Positions 43,110-52,730 are shown, numbered from the stretch's first letter. The stretch: DNA of 64,000 nt from CATQGW01 sp965262235 (GCA_965262235.1 OZ253504.1:1798001-1862000); one strand, 5' to 3'. Program-made: numbers and translations. Notes: a model not told the origin generated them from the letters alone.

Positions 43110-44194
43110 TAGAGCGCCTCGGCGATGGCGGCGCCGAGGTCGGCGGTTGAGGCGTGGCCGCCGATGTCGGGGGTGCGGGGGGCGCCGCTGGTGGGGTCGA
43201 GGACCGTCTCGATGGCCGCGAGGATTGCGTCGTGGGCGCGTGGGTGACCGAGGAAGTCGAGCATCATCGCGCCGCACCAGATCTGACCGATCGGGTTGGC
43301 GATTCCCTGGCCGGCGATGTCGGGCGCGGAGCCATGGACCGGCTCGAAGAGTGACGGGAAGGCGCCGGGCGGGTTGAGGTTGGCGCTCGGCGCGATCCCG
43401 ATTGTGCCGGTGCAGGCCGGGCCGAGGTCGCTGAGGATGTCGCCGAACAGGTTGCTGGCGACTACTACGTCGAAGAAGTCGGGCCGCTGCACGAAGTGTG
43501 CCGTGAGGATGTCGATGTGGAACTTGTCGACCTCGACGTCGGGATAGTTCGCCGCCATTTCCTCGACGCGCTCGTCCCAGAACGGCATCGTGATCGCGAT
43601 GCCGTTCGACTTCGTCGCGCTCGTGAGATGCTGCTTGGGGCGCGACTGGGCGAGGTCGAAGGCATACTTCAGCACGCGGTCGACGCCGATGCGCGTCATG
43701 ACCGTCTCCTGCATCACCATCTCGCGCTCGGTGCCGGAGAAGATGCGGCCGCCGATGCTCGAGTATTCGCCCTCGGTGTTCTCGCGCACGATGTACATGT
43801 CGATCTCGCCGGGCTCGCGCGGGCTGCCGTCGCGGCGGACGACCGGCGCGATGATGCCCGGCATGAGGCGCGCCGGTCGCAGGTTGATGTACTGATCGAA
43901 CTCGCGCCTGAACTGCAGCAACGAGCCCCAGAGCGAGATGTGGTCGGGAATCTTCTCGGGCCAGCCGACCGCGCCGAAGAACACGGCGTCGTGTCCGCCG
44001 ATCTGGTCCTTCCAGTCGTCGGGCAGCATCTGTTGGTGCTGCTCGTAGTAGTCCCAGGAGGCGAAGTCGAAGTAGTCGAAGGTCAGATCGATCTCGAACC
44101 TGGTCGCAGCGTTCTCGAGCACGCGAATGCCCTCGGGGACGACTTCCTTGCCGATGCCGTCCCCGGGAATGACGGCGATTCGCTTCGAACTCAT
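43109..44194 (-). CDS. tartrate/D-malate dehydrogenase-like (isocitrate/isopropylmalate dehydrogenase superfamily)
   Basis: 361 aa, ATG 44194. IAVIPGDGIGKEV at the N-terminus, substrate Arg cluster LQFRREFDQYINLRPARL, IVRENTEGEYSSIGG (the ENTEGEY that separates tartrate/malate dehydrogenases from isopropylmalate enzymes), the metal Asp region ASNLFGDILSDLG and FEPVHGSAPDIAG. NAD-dependent oxidative decarboxylation of tartrate, D-malate or a related 2-hydroxy acid. Confidence 0.88.
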   Translation of the reverse strand: MSSKRIAVIPGDGIGKEVVPEGIRVLENAATRFEIDLTFDYFDFASWDYYEQHQQMLPDDWKDQIGGHDAVFFGAVGWPEKIPDHISLWGSLLQFRREFDQYINLRPARLMPGIIAPVVRRDGSPREPGEIDMYIVRENTEGEYSSIGGRIFSGTEREMVMQETVMTRIGVDRVLKYAFDLAQSRPKQHLTSATKSNGIAITMPFWDERVEEMAANYPDVEVDKFHIDILTAHFVQRPDFFDVVVASNLFGDILSDLGPACTGTIGIAPSANLNPPGAFPSLFEPVHGSAPDIAGQGIANPIGQIWCGAMMLDFLGHPRAHDAILAAIETVLDPTSGAPRTPDIGGHASTADLGAAIAEAL

Positions 44195-44366
44195 CGTGAC
44201 CGGTCCTTTACTCGCGTACTCGCGTTGGCGGAATCCTCAGCAAGCTACTGCGATTTCGGGGAGCGTGATTCGAGCCCGCCGCACATTGCCCAACTCGGGG
44301 TCGCCAGCTCGACGCAGATCGCCTTCGACGTGCGCTAGGCTCGCCGGGAATGCGAGGAGCGAGAGC

Positions 44367-45056
44367 ATGGCGACATTTGTGTTGATCCACGGGGCGTACC
44401 AGGGCGGCTGGATCTGGTCGCCGGTGGCGGCTCGGCTGCGGGCCGCCGGCCACAGTGTGTATGCGCCCTCGCTTGACGGTTGCGCCGAGCGCTCGGCGCA
44501 GGCGCGGGCCGGCATCGATACGGAGTCGCACGCCGACGAGATCGCGGAGTTGCTGCGTTACGAGGACCTCGCTGAGGTTGTGCTGGTGGGTACGTCGTCG
44601 GGCGGCATGGTGCTGACGAGGGTCGCCGAACTCGCCCGCGAGCGGATTCAGCGCGTGGTGTTCGTCGACGCGCTCGCGCTCGTCGCCGGCGAGACGATCC
44701 GCGACATCGTGTCGCGTCCGCCTGAGTCCACCACCGCGGTGGCGAGCGGCCCCGCGCCTGGCGGGATGCTGGCCACGCTGCGGGAGAGCATGGAGCCGGA
44801 GCTGGCCGAATGGGCCGCGGATCGTTGGGGGTCGCACCCGGTCGCGGTGTTCAATCAACCGGTGGTGCTCGACTCGTTCTGGGACCAGTCGTGGGACGCG
44901 ACCGTGATCTGGTGCCGCCAGGCGCCGAATCCCGGTGAGGCGCACCAGCGCCGCTGCGCGGAGGCGCTCGGCGGGCGCTGGCATGAGCTCGACACGGGCC
45001 ACTTCCCGATGCTGAGCACCCCCGAGGAGCTGACGGGGCTGATTCTCGGGGGGTAG
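44367..45056 (+). CDS. alpha/beta hydrolase (salicylate esterase / EstC-like)
   Basis: 229 aa from ATG 44367 with GAGGAG before it; longer in-frame codons run back into the divergent dehydrogenase gene. Starts FVLIHGAYQGGWIWSPV (oxyanion loop), nucleophile GTSSGG (about 75), and the catalytic His in DTGHFPML near the end. This short form resembles plant methylesterase-like and EstC-type hydrolases. Substrate unknown. Confidence 0.82.
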   Translation: MATFVLIHGAYQGGWIWSPVAARLRAAGHSVYAPSLDGCAERSAQARAGIDTESHADEIAELLRYEDLAEVVLVGTSSGGMVLTRVAELARERIQRVVFVDALALVAGETIRDIVSRPPESTTAVASGPAPGGMLATLRESMEPELAEWAADRWGSHPVAVFNQPVVLDSFWDQSWDATVIWCRQAPNPGEAHQRRCAEALGGRWHELDTGHFPMLSTPEELTGLILGG

Positions 45057-45078
45057 TGGTTGCGGGCGGGGACGGATT

Positions 45079-45324
45079 TCAGCGTATCTCGCGCGCGCGC
45101 GCGTAGTACCGCCCGTCGATCTCCAGGACGACGGCGTCGGGGTGCAGCGAGAGCGCCCGATCGAGCGTCATCGCCGGCTCGACCTCGGAGGCCGCCGATA
45201 GACGACCGACCACCGTTGGCCGAGTCCCCGAGCGCTCGACGATCACCTGCGCGCAGGCTGCCAGCTCAGGCCGCCGGGCCAGATCCACCCGAGCCCGGAG
45301 GTGGCGAATGAGAAGATAGGCAAT
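45079..45324 (-). pseudogene. N-terminal fragment of an ImuB-like Y-family DNA polymerase gene
   Basis: The minus-strand frame encodes IAYLLIRHLRARVDLARRPE, then a VIVE strand, and PAMTLDRALSLHPDAVVLE before a stop. This follows the start of ImuB-type proteins (ACLLIPHL, PELAGRP-like, GMPLRQALALCPDAVLLEAD). No ATG begins it and about 400 residues are missing downstream. It is a broken remnant; partners imuA and dnaE2 are not in the window. Confidence 0.65.
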
Positions 45325-45608
45325 GGACGATGTCTCGCCCGTATCTGGTCATGCCTCCAGACGCCGTAAGGCCATCATACCGCTCGTTCGTTTGGTTAAG
45401 AACCGAGAGCGCCCGATCGGGACCAGCGCACCTAACGGCTGTAGACTCACTTCGTCAATGCCGCGCGACATGGCTAATCGCCACAGCACTCCTCCACGAA
45501 GAGAGCAAAAGCAAACACAGAGCCGCTCCATTTGCTCGGAGGAACTCAGCCAGATACCGTTCCGAAAGAACTCACCCGATCCTTCCTTTAGTGATCACTG
45601 GGATACCC

Positions 45609-47225
45609 ATGCGCATCACCTCCATCAGAATCCACAACTTCAAGCGCTTCACCGACCTCCACATAACAGATATACCCTCCGCAGCCAAACTCATCGTCGT
45701 AGTCGGGCCTAATGGCTGCGGAAAATCGTCCCTGTTCGACGCCTTCCTCAACTGGTGGCGCTGGCGGCTACGGCAACACATCATTCGAGATGACGATTAC
45801 TTCTTGAAAAATGCCGCCGCTGCAGCGGACGACCGCAATGCAACACGGACAGCCGTTGAACTGACCGTTGCAGGACAAATTCCGGAGCGAAACGCATTTT
45901 CCGTCCGAACCGCGCACAGGAACGAACCCGAATTTTCTCAAAGAGACCTTGCTAGACCTGTCGATCAAGATGCGGAGACTCTCGCTCGCCGCCTCATCGA
46001 CGACGACAAGAGCGTTGCGTCCAACTATCGACGACTCGTCTACTCAACCGTCTCTTCCGTCTACGATCCTGCGAATGACGACATGCAAGTCCGCGAATTG
46101 CGTGAGAAGCTCATCGGGGCAGTACGTCAATCCATGACCAGGGTCTTTGGTGATCTTGTCCTTCAGAACATTGCTGATCCCTTTGGGACTGAATCGAACT
46201 CCGGGTCGTTCTATTTCGCAAAAGGCAGTACCGCGTCCTATAACTTCAAGAATCTCTCGGGTGGCGAAAAAGCTGGCTTTGACATCCTCTTGGACATGCA
46301 CTTGAAGAAAGACTCACACCGGCATGCAGTCTTCTGCATTGACGAACTAGAGTCCCATCTGCACACGGCCATCCAAGGCAAGCTCGTCGAGGAAATTGTG
46401 GACATCATTCCGGAGAACAGCCAGCTCTGGCTTACAACTCATTCCTTAGGAGTATTGCGAGCAGCGCAGCGAATTGAAGCGGCCACACCTGGCAGCACAT
46501 GTATAGTCGACTTCGATGGCGCGGAACTTGACGACACTTGCTCCTTGACACCGGTGTCCTTGGACCGCGTAGCTTGGGAGAAGATGCTCTCCGTAACCCT
46601 AGATGACCTGTCCGAACTGATAGCGCCGGAAACCCTAGTTATTTGCGAAGGATCGCAGGTTGGCAACCGTCGCAGAGACTTCGACGCTGACATATACAAT
46701 ACGGTGCTCGGGCCGCATGAACGGAGTACAGTGTTTGTCTCGGGCGGCTCAAAGGACGAGGTGGTCCGTAATGCCGAGATCGTCAGAGGAATCCTCGACG
46801 CTGCTATCCCCGGGAGCCGTACCTTGGCGCTGAGGGACAGGGATGACATGTCGTTCCAAGAGATAGCAAACCTTCCGGATGAGGTCATTGTACTTGGGAA
46901 ACGAAATCTTGAATCATATCTGCTGGATGACGAAGTCCTCGAGCTCTTCTTGAGAGAGATTATGCAAGATTCGAGAATCTTCCAAGTGTTGACGATAAAG
47001 CAGGCTGCACTTTCGTCGAATCCACAACGAGGGAAGCCTACTGACGACGTGAAGTCCGCAGCGGGGATCATCTATTCGAATTTGAAGAAGTCTCTAGACC
47101 TTCAGCAGATGGGAGACAATTGTGACGCGTTCATGAAATTCCACTTGGCGCCCCTGATCACACCCGCAACAGACATCTATCGGAGACTAAAGGCGGACGT
47201 GATTGATGAGATTGCGAAGCGCTAG
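45609..47225 (+). CDS. OLD-like AAA/ABC-type ATPase with C-terminal TOPRIM-like (DUF4435-like) nuclease region
   Basis: 538 aa from ATG 45609; longer in-frame codons have no ribosome site. ATPase domain: RIHNFKRF, Walker A GPNGCGKSS (33-41), signature LSGGEKAG (about 216), Walker B VFCIDELESHLH (about 241), H-loop LTTHSLG (about 275). The C-terminal part has TOPRIM-like TLVICEG (about 341-347), LRDRDD (about 407) and KRNLESYLL (about 430). OLD and related ATPase-TOPRIM proteins are phage-defence nucleases. Base composition is markedly less GC-rich than its neighbours, suggesting transfer. No obvious second gene is adjacent. Confidence 0.8.
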   Translation: MRITSIRIHNFKRFTDLHITDIPSAAKLIVVVGPNGCGKSSLFDAFLNWWRWRLRQHIIRDDDYFLKNAAAAADDRNATRTAVELTVAGQIPERNAFSVRTAHRNEPEFSQRDLARPVDQDAETLARRLIDDDKSVASNYRRLVYSTVSSVYDPANDDMQVRELREKLIGAVRQSMTRVFGDLVLQNIADPFGTESNSGSFYFAKGSTASYNFKNLSGGEKAGFDILLDMHLKKDSHRHAVFCIDELESHLHTAIQGKLVEEIVDIIPENSQLWLTTHSLGVLRAAQRIEAATPGSTCIVDFDGAELDDTCSLTPVSLDRVAWEKMLSVTLDDLSELIAPETLVICEGSQVGNRRRDFDADIYNTVLGPHERSTVFVSGGSKDEVVRNAEIVRGILDAAIPGSRTLALRDRDDMSFQEIANLPDEVIVLGKRNLESYLLDDEVLELFLREIMQDSRIFQVLTIKQAALSSNPQRGKPTDDVKSAAGIIYSNLKKSLDLQQMGDNCDAFMKFHLAPLITPATDIYRRLKADVIDEIAKR

Positions 47226-47399
47226 TTGAGTCCCTGTGTTATCCAGTCCTGTATCGCAGTGTTTCGAAGAGTGTGCGTGACCTCTAACGTGTCGGATTTC
47301 CCGTCAGGGAGTACCATCAGACCATCATCGTCCGACGTCAACGTCCTTGAGTGCTCCAGGTTGCCTGACGTACTCGACACCAGCACGCGGGCTTCGGTT

Positions 47400-47790
47400 T
47401 CCGCGGCGATGATGTGGCCGCCTTGGGGGATGACCGGTTCGTGGGACGCGGGGGCGTTGGGTGGGGGGCTTTGACTCCGACCAGGCCGGGGAGGCAGTGA
47501 CGACCGCCTGACGCGGTGGGGTGTGGTTGACGCAGAGCACCCGCTCACCGTCGCCCCGAGCCGACCCGACCGCTGTCGGAGCGAGGCCCCGCGAGCAGGT
47601 GTCGCCCAGGGTGCCGTAGCGGAAGGCGTCGTCGCGGCCGATGCCGCACGGGCAGTGTGCGGCCCTCGCGCGGGGACGGTCGTCTTGGTCGTCGTGGTCA
47701 GCGCCGTGAGGCCGTGGCCGCCGGCCGCATCCCACTCGGCAGCGAGCGCGAACAGGATGGTCGTGCTGTTGGGTCGGGTGGGGAACGGAG
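47400..47790 (-). pseudogene. decayed copy of yqeC
   Basis: On the minus strand, broken frames carry recognisable YqeC blocks in order: TTILFALAAEWDAAG, HGLTALTTTTKTTVP, RGLAPTAV-GSARGDGERVLC and APASHEPVIPQG. Compare ALTTTTKMTVP, GSGRGDRERVLG and APAEHEPVIPDG in the intact gene at 28199. Several frameshifts separate them and no start or intact C-terminus is visible. It lies next to the transferred ATPase gene. Confidence 0.7.
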
Positions 47791-47799
47791 TCAGGTCAC

Positions 47800-48176
47800 T
47801 CGACGCATTGGGTGGGAGACCAAGGGGGGCTGTGGTGCGAACAGTTGTTTGGGAAGTGGCGCTGTGAGAGTTGCGGGGAGACGTGCTTCATGCCGCCGGC
47901 GACTTGAGGCATCCGGCATGCTTTTTGGGGGGAGGGAGGCGCGTTGGTCCGGGGGACTATTGGGCCGGTGCGGGGAGATTGGTGAGATTTGTTGCGGCGA
48001 TGAGCGGCGGTGGAGGTCTTTGCTTACGACGCGAGGAGCCGGCTCGGCGTCGTGGCTCTTTTGGTGGTTCGAGTTCTGGAGCGTGGGCGCATTCTGCTGA
48101 TCGACTGAACGGTCTTCGGGGGGTGCTGACTCGAACCTGAACCTGCGGTGGGCCGGTTTTCTGGATGGCGAAGCTG
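47800..48176. other. gene-free stretch
   Basis: No supported coding frame. A GC stem (ACGACGC...GCGTCGT with GAGCCGGCTC inside, about 48026-48055) followed by CTTTT could stop plus-strand transcription. Otherwise nothing recognisable. Confidence 0.5.
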
Positions 48177-49595
48177 TTAAGAGGCCAGGCGCGATGGGAG
48201 GGGGAGGTGGATGGTCACGGTGGCGCCTTGTCCGGGGCCGGTGCTTGTGGCGGCGACCGTGCCTCCGTGTGCTTCGACGATCGCTTGGGCGATGGCGAGT
48301 CCCAGACCTGTGCGGCCCGACGCACGACCACGAGACTCGTCGGTGCGGTAGAAGCGGTCGAAGACGCGGGGAAGTTCTGCGGCGTGAATCCCGACGCCGT
48401 CATCGGTGATCGAGATGGCCAGCTGCTCGTTGCTGCTCAGCTCTGCCTTCAGCTCGATTTTGCCGCCGGCCTCGGTGGCGTGAATGGCGTTGCTCAGGAT
48501 GTTTCCCAGGGCCTGGCTCATGCGCATCCGGTCGAGCTCGATGGATGGGAGGTCGGCGGATACCTGTAGCGACAGTTCAATTTCCTGAGCCTGGCATTGC
48601 GGCCGCCAGCGGTCCAGCTCTGCGGCGAGTAGCTCGTCCACCGAACTCCGCTGGAGGCTGAGCTTCAACTCGCCGTGGTCCGTCTCCGCTAGCCAGTTCA
48701 GATCAGTCACGAGGCCGCGGAGCCTGTCGACCTCCTGGATGATGTGATCGGACGCGCTCTCAGGCGTCTGAAGCCCGTCGCGCAGCCCTTTCGCCTCCAG
48801 CTGGATGACGCTCAGCGGGGTGTTCAGCTCATGGGAGAGATCGTTGATGAGCCGCTTGCGTAGGTCGCGCTGGGATTCCAGGGTGGAGGTCATGCGGTTG
48901 AACGCCGCGCTCATCCGTCCCAACTCATCGGAGGATGAGACCGGTAGCTCAGTCGTAGCGCCCTGGGAGATTGCCTGGGTTGCCTCTGTCAAGGCCAGCA
49001 CGGGCGCCGTGATCCGCTTCGAGAGCCAGGCGGCGAGCAGGGTGGCCAGGCCTGCCGTGAGCAATGCGGCGATCAGGGTGATGGCCAGGAGCGTGTTGAG
49101 AAACCCGTGCGACTCGCCGGACAGGAGCTCATGGTTGACATCTACATACACGTGGCCCACGGGCTGGGCCGTAGACAAGTCGAACACCGTCTCTCGGTGC
49201 CCGTCCAGTTCGGGTGCGGCCGTTCCGGGTGGCAGCCGGAACAAATTGTCCTTCACCACACGCCCGTCGAGGCCAGCGATGACGACCCGGACCGGGTCTC
49301 GGTGCAAGAGCTCGAAGTGCCCTTCGTCGCCGTCCTCTGATCGGTCGTCGCGCGGACCTTCTTCGTAGATGTAACCCGCCTCGGACAGCGGTCTGTCGAC
49401 CGTCTCCCAGCCGCCCGCCGCCGTGTATTCGCGGCTGAGGTTGCGGGCTAGCTGGATCGCCTCGTCGTCACCGATTTGGTCGACGAACACACCGAGGCGG
49501 GCTTGCGTCGTGTAGTAGCCGACAGCGACGGTGATCAAGACGGTCAGGACGATCACCACGACGATGGAAGCCAGTATTCGCGAGCGCAGCGACAT
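48177..49595 (-). CDS. BaeS-like sensor histidine kinase
   Basis: 472 aa, ATG 49595 overlapping the stop of the regulator gene. Membrane segments at about 8-28 and 163-187 enclose a periplasmic sensor domain (about 135 aa) rich in acidic residues (RDDRSEDGDEGHFE). HAMP, then the H-box LSHELNTP (His near 256), N-box NILSNAIHA, G1 DDGVGI, G2 GRTGLGLAI. It should phosphorylate the regulator encoded just upstream. An extracytoplasmic lipoprotein gene heads the operon. Confidence 0.88.
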   Translation of the reverse strand: MSLRSRILASIVVVIVLTVLITVAVGYYTTQARLGVFVDQIGDDEAIQLARNLSREYTAAGGWETVDRPLSEAGYIYEEGPRDDRSEDGDEGHFELLHRDPVRVVIAGLDGRVVKDNLFRLPPGTAAPELDGHRETVFDLSTAQPVGHVYVDVNHELLSGESHGFLNTLLAITLIAALLTAGLATLLAAWLSKRITAPVLALTEATQAISQGATTELPVSSSDELGRMSAAFNRMTSTLESQRDLRKRLINDLSHELNTPLSVIQLEAKGLRDGLQTPESASDHIIQEVDRLRGLVTDLNWLAETDHGELKLSLQRSSVDELLAAELDRWRPQCQAQEIELSLQVSADLPSIELDRMRMSQALGNILSNAIHATEAGGKIELKAELSSNEQLAISITDDGVGIHAAELPRVFDRFYRTDESRGRASGRTGLGLAIAQAIVEAHGGTVAATSTGPGQGATVTIHLPLPSRLAS

Positions 49596-50272
49596 TATTC
49601 GTCCTCCACGACGAACTTGTAGCCGGCGCCGTAGACCGTCTGGATGGGCTGGCGGCCAGCTCGGTTGATCAGCTTTCGGAGGCGAGCGACATGGCTGTCG
49701 ATTGCGCGGTCCGAGCCGTCGAAGCCGTGGCTGAAGGTCAGCGAGATGAGCTGATCACGGGTCAGCACCTGGTTGGGGTGGCGCATGAACGTGGACAGCA
49801 GAGCCGTTTGCGCCTGGCTCAGCAGGAGCGGTTCTCCATTGATCGTCACGCTCAGGGTGGTTTCGTTCAGTGTGATGTCGCCGCGTGTGAGCACCTGCTG
49901 GACTCGGCCTCTGACGCGACGAAGCACAGCGTCGGCGCGCGCAACGACCTCCTCGGGATCGAAGGGCTTGACGATGTAGTCGTCGGCTCCGCTATCCAGT
50001 CCGGCGATTCGCTCGGCCGGGGCCTCTCTGGCCGTCAGCATGATGATCGGAACTTCCGACTCTCGCCGCAGGATCTTGCACAGCTCCACGCCGTTGAGAC
50101 GGGGAAGCATGAGATCGAGGATGATCAGGTCCGGCTTCAGCGCACGGGCGAGGGCCAGGCCGGACTCACCATCATGGGTGACCTGAGCGGAGAATCCGGC
50201 CCGCTCGAAGTACACCCTGACCCAGTTGGCGATCCTCGTATCGTCTTCGACGATCAATACTGTGCCGCGCAT
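49595..50272 (-). CDS. OmpR-family response regulator (BaeR-like)
   Basis: 225 aa from ATG 50272 (GTG 50275 directly before it is the alternative), GAGGA six bases upstream. Receiver with acidic D10/D11, phospho-acceptor D53 (LILDLML context) and IVKPF Lys; C-terminal winged helix with SDRAIDSHVARLRKL and GAGYKFV. It overlaps the kinase gene by one base and should control transcription of unknown targets, perhaps including its own lipoprotein gene. Confidence 0.87.
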   Translation of the reverse strand: MRGTVLIVEDDTRIANWVRVYFERAGFSAQVTHDGESGLALARALKPDLIILDLMLPRLNGVELCKILRRESEVPIIMLTAREAPAERIAGLDSGADDYIVKPFDPEEVVARADAVLRRVRGRVQQVLTRGDITLNETTLSVTINGEPLLLSQAQTALLSTFMRHPNQVLTRDQLISLTFSHGFDGSDRAIDSHVARLRKLINRAGRQPIQTVYGAGYKFVVEDE

Positions 50273-50404
50273 CACTGATCCTCTACGGAGCCATCGTGGA
50301 AGGGATGTCTAACAGAGACACGGCGTCGATCAAAGGGATCCGCGCATGGCCGGATCGTCTCACCTGAGCCTGCGACCGATCTCTTCGTCCAAGCCGGATC
50401 AGCT

Positions 50405-51487
50405 CTAGCCTCCTTCCCGCCGCTCGCGACCACTGCGATGTTCGCCGCCCTGTTCGTCATCACCTGAATGCTCCTCGCCCGACTCGCTGCCGCCGTCTCC
50501 GCCGCCGACCTCGGCGTGTGCTGTCCAGCCGGTGAACGATTCCTGCGTCGCGGGTAGGTCGATCGCCAGCACCTCGCCGGGGGCCATGTCCGTTGGAGTC
50601 GTCGGTCCCAGCTCCACACCGTTGGACAGGTGCACTTCGATCCTCACGCGGGTCAACACGCCGTTGGTCGTGTTCTCCACCGTGCCTCGGAAGGAATTGG
50701 TTGGAGCGTCGTATCGAAGGATCAGTCGGCCGCCGCTGCGGACCGTATCAAGAGTTTCATTCAGGCCCAGGGCATTTGTGCCACGACCGTCTTCGTCACC
50801 AGCAGCGGATTGATCACCGCCTTCACCACCGGAGCCGTGTTCGTCGCCGCCTTCGGCGCCTTCTTCACCGCCATGAGGCGTGGGGCCGGGGCCGCTGCAG
50901 TCATACAGCTCTATGTGAGCGACGTAGCCATCGAAGGAAACTCCGGCAAGCTTCGGTTCGCTGTCAACTCGCAGGGTTGACGATACTTCCTGTCCAGGAT
51001 CGAGGTCTCCCAGCTTGTCGGGGCCGAGTTCCCCGACCGTCCTCGTGCCGGCTTTCAAGTGAGGTTCCACCTGCACGTAGCAGAGCGTCGCTGAGAGCGT
51101 GTTGCGTACCGTTGTGTGGACCGAGTCGGTCGCCGCGTCGTAGCGCATGGCAACCGCCGCTCCGCCGAGCACACCATTCCACTCTTGATCGAGAGGGGTT
51201 ATTGGGCTCGACATTTCGGCCTCTCGGCTTTGCCGAGATTGATCTGATCCTTCACCTTCTGCCCCGTGCTCGCCGCGCTCCTCGCCATGTTCGCCTTGAT
51301 CCTCATGCTCAGATCCAGACTGGCCGCCTTCTCGCTGGGAGTGCTGACTCTGCGTCGCGTGCTCAGCATCTCGATCCTCTGCGGCTCCGTTGTGGCCCGC
51401 GCAGCCGGAGAGCAGCAGCGCGAGGAGCATGGCGCCGATCACCGCCCCAACCAGGATGAACTTCGTGGTGAGCTGCTTGCCAATCAT
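50405..51487 (-). CDS. lipoprotein with two related FxLYD-like domains and His/Glu/Gly-rich linkers
   Basis: 360 aa, ATG 51487. The lipobox LLLSGC lipidates Cys 29. An acidic His-rich spacer (QREGGQSGSEHEDQGEHGEE, about 52-71) precedes domain 1 (about 95-200, VAMRYDAATDSVHTTVRNTL). A second His/Glu/Gly linker precedes domain 2 (about 245-335, LILRYDAPTNSFRGTVENTT), which is clearly homologous to domain 1. The tail is again EEHSGDDEQGGEH. The composition suggests metal-ion binding outside the membrane. It is upstream of the regulator and kinase genes on the same strand (132-base gap), so it may be sensed by or controlled by them. Confidence 0.65.
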   Translation of the reverse strand: MIGKQLTTKFILVGAVIGAMLLALLLSGCAGHNGAAEDRDAEHATQSQHSQREGGQSGSEHEDQGEHGEERGEHGAEGEGSDQSRQSREAEMSSPITPLDQEWNGVLGGAAVAMRYDAATDSVHTTVRNTLSATLCYVQVEPHLKAGTRTVGELGPDKLGDLDPGQEVSSTLRVDSEPKLAGVSFDGYVAHIELYDCSGPGPTPHGGEEGAEGGDEHGSGGEGGDQSAAGDEDGRGTNALGLNETLDTVRSGGRLILRYDAPTNSFRGTVENTTNGVLTRVRIEVHLSNGVELGPTTPTDMAPGEVLAIDLPATQESFTGWTAHAEVGGGDGGSESGEEHSGDDEQGGEHRSGRERREGG

Positions 51488-51780
51488 CCCTAGTTCCCTT
51501 TCGTGAGGTGCCTGCGATGGGGCTCACGGTAGAGACGAAATGTCGCAGAAGTATGGCGTCGGGAGCCCGGACTGGCGCTCGGTCAGCACCCTGGTCAGCC
51601 CTACCCCGCTGAATGCGATCAAGAGCTCGACCACGTCCCCGCTGAACGAGGCGGCCACGCTCGATCCGGCCGAGCTGCTGCGGGGCCGCTCACAGCCGAT
51701 TCGGCACATGCTTGCGGGTTCGAGGGAGGCGTTAGGCTCGTTGGGAGGCTGAGGAGCTGAGGCGGTTGAAGGGGGTTTGC

Positions 51781-52638
51781 ATGGAGCAACTTGAGCTCGT
51801 TCCGTACCTGCTCTATGAGAAGGAGGACAACGGGATTCTGTGGATCAGGTTCAATCGACCGGAGAAGTTGAACGCCGCCGTTGGGGGTAGCGAGCGGACT
51901 GGGACGCTGGCGAAGGTTGGTGAGTACATGCGCGCCGGCGACGATGACCCGGACGTGCGGGTGATCGTGCTGACCGGCGTCGGGCGCGGGTTCTGCGCGG
52001 GTGTGGATGTGCGCGGCACAGATCTCGGCGAATTCGAGCCGGACGACCACTTTCTCGGTAACGCGCCGTACGAGACCGGCGGGCTGGATGCGACGCGGCA
52101 GCGCTTCTACTACGGGATCACGAAGCTGATGAAGGATATTTCGTACATCCGCAAGCCGACCATTGCGATGCTGAACGGCGTGGCGGCCGGATTCGGCATG
52201 GACATGGCGCTGCAATGCGACATCCGCTACGGCAGCGAGAAGACGCGATTTATCTCCTACCAGCAGGTTGGCCAGATCATCGAGAACGGTGGCGCCTACT
52301 ACCTGACGAGGCTGGCCGGGCTTGGTCGCGCGCTGGAGTTCGCCTTCACGGGCCACCTCGACGGCGAGACCGCCGCGGAGTGGGGCGTCGTGAACAAGCT
52401 CGTCCCGTCCGATCAGTTGGAAGCGGAGGTGCGCGCGTTGTGCGACCGGATCATGCGCAACCCGCCGATGGTCACGTGGATCAACAAGCGGGTGATCCGG
52501 GCCGCGATGGACAGCACGCTCGAAACCACGTCGGTGCTGACCTCGAACGCGTCCGCGATTCTCGCCACATCGGAGGATGCCGCGGAGGCGCGCGCAGCCC
52601 TACGCGAGCGCCGCGCGCCAGATTTCAAGGGCCGCTGA
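51781..52638 (+). CDS. enoyl-CoA hydratase/isomerase family protein
   Basis: 285 aa from ATG 51781 (GAAGGGGG before); a TTG five codons upstream is unlikely. Crotonase-fold motifs: IRFNRPEKLNA, oxyanion-hole segments GRGFCAGVDV and MLNGVAAGFGMDMAL (about 125-139), and a C-terminal helix with ERRAPDFKGR. It acts on an acyl-CoA thioester; the exact reaction cannot be told from the motifs. Directly after its TGA starts a fragment of a monooxygenase gene. Confidence 0.88.
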   Translation: MEQLELVPYLLYEKEDNGILWIRFNRPEKLNAAVGGSERTGTLAKVGEYMRAGDDDPDVRVIVLTGVGRGFCAGVDVRGTDLGEFEPDDHFLGNAPYETGGLDATRQRFYYGITKLMKDISYIRKPTIAMLNGVAAGFGMDMALQCDIRYGSEKTRFISYQQVGQIIENGGAYYLTRLAGLGRALEFAFTGHLDGETAAEWGVVNKLVPSDQLEAEVRALCDRIMRNPPMVTWINKRVIRAAMDSTLETTSVLTSNASAILATSEDAAEARAALRERRAPDFKGR

Positions 52639-52642
52639 GTGC

Positions 52643-52730
52643 TCGGCGTCGGCTCGGGCTACCGGCCGTACGAGTTTGCGGGCCTCGGGGTGGACTATGA
52701 CGAGCGGCGGGTGATGATGCAGGAGGAGGC
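52643..52730 (+). pseudogene. internal fragment of a luciferase-like monooxygenase gene (duplicate of 58030 gene)
   Basis: Encodes GSGYRPYEFAGLGVDYDERR and the following VMMQEEA. The DNA is nearly or fully identical to about 58351-58438 of the intact gene. It begins just after the enoyl-CoA hydratase stop and has no start. The C-terminal part of what may be the same copy is found at 54327-54747. Confidence 0.85.

Noticed and set aside
48026..48065. Possible terminator for the kinase gene
   Set aside because: The T-run follows on the plus strand, the wrong side for the minus-strand kinase gene; kept only as a note in the gene-free stretch.
51488..51780. A 70-codon plus-strand frame and a 61-codon minus-strand frame
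   Set aside because: Neither has a ribosome site or a recognisable pattern; they overlap each other.
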